Shown in pieces: positions 4,698 to 8,070 of a stretch of DNA of 8,070 nt. The notes under the pieces are model-generated. The model saw only the letters and a program-made list of their open reading frames with translations. It was not told the origin of the DNA and searched no databases. Origin of the DNA: Candidatus Coatesiibacteriota bacterium (GTDB taxonomy: Bacteria > RBG-13-66-14 > B26-G2); NCBI GenBank assembly GCA_003647715.1, contig QMNJ01000067.1:1-8070 (forward strand). Reading direction: 5' to 3'. How positions within the stretch are numbered: position 1 is the first letter of the stretch; every line of letters starts with the position of its first letter. Position numbers and translations under genes: made by a program.

Positions 4698-6380
4698 ATG
4701 CGCCTTCTCGCTTTGTTATACAACAATAAAGAGAAGGTAGAGAAAGTAGGTCAAAACACAGAAATTACCAGAGTATATTTTGATACCCTTGAAGAAAAAC
4801 ATTCCTACAGGGATTATATAGGCATTGAAGACATCTATGAAAGCCATATACAAACCAACAAACTACTAAAGAAGGCGTTGACTAACAATAAAAAACCATT
4901 CAATAGAGTGTCTGATGCCATATGTTCACTTGTTTATATAGAGTTATTCTTCAACCTATGGAGGTCTATGTATATCAGTAAAATCATCTCAAACATAATT
5001 GAGAAATATAAACCTGACAGGATATACATATCAGAGAGATTACCTGTGTATTTTCACCACATTATTACGAACAGATTTAAGGGGCGAGTTGATGGAGGTA
5101 GGAGATACAGACCAATGAGGTGGTTCGTATATGGATGTTTGTCCGCTTTATACATAAGTATTAAATTGCTACTTGGAAAAATGACCCGCTTTACCAGCAG
5201 AAGAGGTATTGTGAGTAGAGCACCGCTATTCATAGTTCAATTTGGAAGAACAGACATAGATGCATTATTACCTGTAATGAGATACTTCAGAGACATAGGA
5301 TATGATTACAATGTTATTTCAACATCAGAAAAAGCGATAGAGAGGTTAGATGAGGAGGGTTTCAGGACATTGTATAAAGATTTCTTGCACTCTTCTTATG
5401 ACATCCTATTTACATTGCTAACATATATATCAGTATGGTTTAGGTTTATTCCCTACATAAGAAAAAACTTCAAAAGGGCAGGAATTGAACATACACTTAC
5501 AAAGTATCTGATATACAACAAGTCAATCAAACCAGGCTCAATCTTTCAACTTATTCTGACTCTTAAGACCTATGAGAGAATCTTTAGAAGAAATAAGCCA
5601 TCAGTCGTAGTCGTTGCTGATGACCTACACTCCAATGGCAGGTCAGCATGCATTATAGCAAGGAGATGTGGTGTGCCATCCTTCTGCCTTCAGAATGGAC
5701 CAATAAGTGTAGATGACTTTGGTTTTAGACCTATATTCGCAGATAGATTCATCGCTTGGGGGGAGGAGACCAGAAGGTGGCTCATCTCTCATGGTGAAGA
5801 TGAAAGTCGGGTGATTGTCTGCGGTTCACCTCGGTATGATGCACTGAAACAGATAATAGATTCATCTCAAGAAGGAGGAGAGAAATGCATCTTATATGCT
5901 AACAGCATGTTTGAGGATAGGGAGGTTAGCGAGAGATTAGAAGGTATAATACAGCTAAGTAAGAGGATAAAACACCGTCTGATTATAGCCCCTCACCCAT
6001 CTATGCCACCGGAATATTTTATACACAAGGTTATGAACAAGGGTGTTGAATATCAGGTCTTAAAAGGGGGCTTGATGAATGCCATAAGGAAGGCGGTGGT
6101 GGTTATCATAGGCAATAGTGGTGCGGGGATAGAGGCAATCATCAGCGGTAAGGATTTGATTGTCTATAATCCGGGTAGAATTGACAGTTTCATTCCCTAT
6201 TCAAGATATGGCGCTGCAGTGGAGGTATATGACACAACTGATCTGGTAAAAGCGACCGAGGAGATATTAAATGGTAATATTAAATTAGAGGAGGGTAGAG
6301 CAAGGTTCATTGATGATTACCTAATGGGTCTTGAAGGAAGGTCTGTGGAGAGAATAGTAAGAATAATAGAGGGTATTTAG
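4698..6380 (+). CDS. Large GT-B-type transferase, CDP-glycerol/polysialyl-transferase-like
   Basis: The product has 560 residues. The C-terminal part (about 295-525) looks like the GT-B transferases of cell-surface glycan synthesis. 'PSVVVVADD' (301-309) is followed by 'GVPSFCLQNGP' (325-335), 'ADRFIAWGEETRRWL' (348-362), 'VIVCGSPRYDAL' (372-383), an HP motif in 'IIAPHPSMPP' (429-438) and a Ser motif in 'GNSGAGIEAI' (472-481). HP and Ser motifs are shared by CDP-glycerol glycerophosphotransferases, polysialyltransferases and Kdo transferases of the capsule type, so the donor is uncertain. Residues 171-300 look like another Rossmann-type half. Residues 1-140 are an unrecognised extra segment ending 'YKPDRIYISERLP' (104-116). 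Hydrophobic stretches at about 141-160 and 232-256 suggest membrane association. It starts two bases after the flippase gene with a good RBS. It probably transfers a sugar or a phosphate-linked group to the lipid-linked glycan. Confidence 0.7.
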   Translation: MRLLALLYNNKEKVEKVGQNTEITRVYFDTLEEKHSYRDYIGIEDIYESHIQTNKLLKKALTNNKKPFNRVSDAICSLVYIELFFNLWRSMYISKIISNIIEKYKPDRIYISERLPVYFHHIITNRFKGRVDGGRRYRPMRWFVYGCLSALYISIKLLLGKMTRFTSRRGIVSRAPLFIVQFGRTDIDALLPVMRYFRDIGYDYNVISTSEKAIERLDEEGFRTLYKDFLHSSYDILFTLLTYISVWFRFIPYIRKNFKRAGIEHTLTKYLIYNKSIKPGSIFQLILTLKTYERIFRRNKPSVVVVADDLHSNGRSACIIARRCGVPSFCLQNGPISVDDFGFRPIFADRFIAWGEETRRWLISHGEDESRVIVCGSPRYDALKQIIDSSQEGGEKCILYANSMFEDREVSERLEGIIQLSKRIKHRLIIAPHPSMPPEYFIHKVMNKGVEYQVLKGGLMNAIRKAVVVIIGNSGAGIEAIISGKDLIVYNPGRIDSFIPYSRYGAAVEVYDTTDLVKATEEILNGNIKLEEGRARFIDDYLMGLEGRSVERIVRIIEGI

Positions 6381-6388
6381 ATAGAGCA

Positions 6389-7228
6389 ATGGACATAGGG
6401 GTAGCAATCGTTACATATCAATCTGATAACACCATTGAAGCGTGCCTTGAATCGGTTTATAGAGAATTTCCGAATGCTTCCGTGTGTGTATTAGAGAATG
6501 CCTCTGGCGACAGAACGCCTAAAATAATTGAGGAGAGGTTTAAAAGGACAAAGGTAATCGTAAGCGATAGAAACTTAGGATTTGCAAAGGGTATGAACAG
6601 GGCTGTCTCTGAGATAGAGTCAGAATATATAATGGTTCTCAACCCTGACTGCTTTCTGATGCCAGGTTTCGCTGTCTGCCTTGAAGAGACGGTCAAGGAA
6701 AATCCCAATGTTGCAATCTATGCACCTCTGATAACGAATGTTGACGGCAATGAATCAACACACTGCAGGCGAAGGTTTCCAACCCCGCTGATTATCGCAC
6801 TGGAAACACTCGGTGTCTCAAGGCGATTGAAGAATACCGGTGTTATGAGAAGATACCTTATGACAGATGAGCCCCCCACCAAACAGCATATTGAAGTATG
6901 CACAGGCGCCTGCTTTATTATGAGAAAGAATCTTTACGATGATATTGGTGGTTTTGATGAGGACTTCTTTCTTCTTGGGGAGGATGTTGAACTGTGTTTT
7001 AGAATATCGCAGAAAGGGCATAGGATATTATTTGTGCCGGATATGAGAGCCACACATATTGAGGGTGAGAGCAGGAAGAAGGTTCCCTATCTGGTTTTCA
7101 GGGCAGGGGTGGATTCCATGGTCAATCTACTAAAGAAGATGGGTATGGGTGGTTTCTCTGCCGTGGTATATTTGCTTGGGGTAATCTCCAAAATTGTCTT
7201 CAGGGTTAAGAGAGTATTTACGGGTTAG
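6389..7228 (+). CDS. Family 2 glycosyltransferase (rhamnosyltransferase-like)
   Basis: The 279-residue GT-A-fold enzyme is of the GT2 family. It has an N-terminal 'VAIVTYQSDNTIEACLESV' (5-23), 'LENASGDRT' (35-43), 'NLGFAKGMNRAV' (62-73), the donor/metal motif 'NPDCF' (85-89), 'GACFIMRK' (173-180), the acceptor-side 'GGFDEDFFLLGEDVELCFR' (187-205) with the Glu-Asp pair 198-199, and 'ATHIEGESRK' (221-230). These are typical of the WcaA/rhamnosyltransferase-like group that uses nucleotide sugars in the cytoplasm. A C-terminal hydrophobic helix (about 255-271) with basic residues after it suggests inner-membrane association. It starts eight bases after the GT-B gene. No clear Shine-Dalgarno sequence is present (only AGAG two bases upstream), so translation may be coupled. 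Its GC (about 50% in sampled lines) is higher than both flanking genes. Donor and acceptor cannot be told. Confidence 0.87.
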   Translation: MDIGVAIVTYQSDNTIEACLESVYREFPNASVCVLENASGDRTPKIIEERFKRTKVIVSDRNLGFAKGMNRAVSEIESEYIMVLNPDCFLMPGFAVCLEETVKENPNVAIYAPLITNVDGNESTHCRRRFPTPLIIALETLGVSRRLKNTGVMRRYLMTDEPPTKQHIEVCTGACFIMRKNLYDDIGGFDEDFFLLGEDVELCFRISQKGHRILFVPDMRATHIEGESRKKVPYLVFRAGVDSMVNLLKKMGMGGFSAVVYLLGVISKIVFRVKRVFTG

Positions 7229-7230
7229 AG

Positions 7231-8070
7231 ATGATAGACACATTTAAGATGCAGAGTTTTCTTGGTTCTCTGGCTGAGATACTGAAGAACGAGAGATTAC
7301 TCAGGGTATTGATTGTATTAATTATCACAGTAGTGCTTGTCTATGCGATTTTATATAAGCATATTGATAGCAGTAAGATAATCAAGGTGCTTGTGATATC
7401 CGCAATTCTAATAACCTCACTCAGAAACCCATTCATTCTTGTTCTTTTATTAATCCTTACGGAATTGAATCCTGTTATATTTGATAGGTTTGCTGTTAAT
7501 GTTCCCTTTATTGGTCCTTGTGCTCCACGAAGGATTCTTGGTTTTATTGCGGTAATTGTCCTCTTTATAAATCACGCCATCATAAAAAAGAAATTTCAAT
7601 TTGTATCTCCATGGATATGGACAATCTTTCTCTTTATATTAACTGCGTTCACAATATCAAATATTAATGCTCCATATCCGAATTTTACAAAGATAGATAT
7701 GATGAAGTGGTTTCAATTCATGGTTTTCACATTTCTACTAATCAATATCGCCGACTCTGTCAAAAAGATAAACTACATTTTTGAAGTTTATGTCATAACT
7801 ACAGCTGTTGACATCACTTATATACTATATTCCCAGCAGTTTGAAACGAGATTTGGTGCTTTCGCATTTGACCCAAACTATCTTGCAGCAATAACTTGCA
7901 TCGCATTTGCATATATATCATCAAGAATGCCTATCATAAAAGATAATCTAAGACGGTTGCTATATGTAATTCTCCTTATCTTTATACCCGCAACAATTAT
8001 TTTTACACAATCAAGGTCGGGTTTTATAGTTTTATGTTCAATAATATTTTTATATTTAATAAGAGGAATA
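7231..8070 (+). CDS. O-antigen ligase / Wzy-type polymerase, N-terminal part (runs off window)
   Basis: An open frame from ATG 7231 reaches the right edge without a stop, giving 280 residues. Most families of this type have about 400-500, so roughly half to two thirds is visible. The product is highly hydrophobic, with about eight membrane helices so far and short basic loops. Two signatures of the O-antigen ligase/polymerase (Wzy_C, PF04932-like) family are visible: 'FAFDPNYLAAI' (211-221) and 'IFTQSRSGFIVL' (257-268), matching the family's 'DPN.LA' and 'T.SR.G' elements. The likely role is polymerising repeat units or ligating the glycan to its acceptor on the outer face of the inner membrane. 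The large periplasmic loop that would help separate ligase from polymerase is outside the window. It starts two bases after the GT2 stop with no good RBS, which suggests coupling. GC is the lowest in the window (about 27% in one sampled line). Confidence 0.82.
   Translation, partial: MIDTFKMQSFLGSLAEILKNERLLRVLIVLIITVVLVYAILYKHIDSSKIIKVLVISAILITSLRNPFILVLLLILTELNPVIFDRFAVNVPFIGPCAPRRILGFIAVIVLFINHAIIKKKFQFVSPWIWTIFLFILTAFTISNINAPYPNFTKIDMMKWFQFMVFTFLLINIADSVKKINYIFEVYVITTAVDITYILYSQQFETRFGAFAFDPNYLAAITCIAFAYISSRMPIIKDNLRRLLYVILLIFIPATIIFTQSRSGFIVLCSIIFLYLIRGI

Noticed and set aside
1..8070. CRISPR array, insertion sequence or attachment site
   Set aside because: No regularly spaced repeats, transposase motifs, terminal inverted repeats or tRNA-end duplications are visible anywhere in the window.

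Overview
The window is bacterial chromosomal DNA: the tail of a cell-division/housekeeping neighbourhood runs directly into a surface-polysaccharide gene cluster, with every gene on the + strand. The organism cannot be named from this sequence. A DivIVA-type C-terminus, Shine-Dalgarno sites, a lipoprotein signal and an intrinsic terminator all point to Bacteria. Arginine is mostly AGA/AGG and isoleucine often ATA, with some TTG starts, which would fit a moderately AT-rich, possibly uncultivated lineage.

Layout. Bases 2-205 are the 3' end of a DivIVA-family gene. A 114-base AT-rich gap with a TATAAT box and a strong AAGGAGG site leads into 320-1027, an LppM/DUF3153-like lipoprotein that also has a C-terminal membrane helix. 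A strong intrinsic terminator (1043-1084) closes that unit. Its T-tract runs straight into a perfect TATAAT (1087-1092), placed so that transcription should begin at or near the ATG of a DUF167/YggU gene at 1099, so this mRNA is probably leaderless.

From 1099 to the right edge the genes are tightly packed with no further terminator, so they probably form one operon: DUF167; an SpsF-family cytidylyltransferase (1402-2133); a PseG/SpsG-family nucleotide-sugar hydrolase-like protein (2195-3166); a Wzx-type flippase (3190-4695); a large GT-B transferase resembling CDP-glycerol/polysialyl-type transferases (4698-6380); a GT2 glycosyltransferase (6389-7228); and the N-terminal 280 residues of an O-antigen ligase/Wzy-type polymerase, cut by the window edge (7231-8070).

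How the genes fit together (inference). SpsF- and PseG-like proteins would make or activate an unusual sugar. The GT2 and GT-B enzymes would build a lipid-linked glycan on the cytoplasmic face, the flippase would move it across the membrane, and the Wzy/WaaL-like protein would polymerise or ligate it outside. GC content is mosaic across the cluster: about 50% in the lipoprotein, SpsF and GT2 genes, about 35-38% in PseG, Wzx and GT-B, and lower still in the polymerase. This suggests assembly from different sources. I see no mobile element, CRISPR array, tRNA or rRNA.
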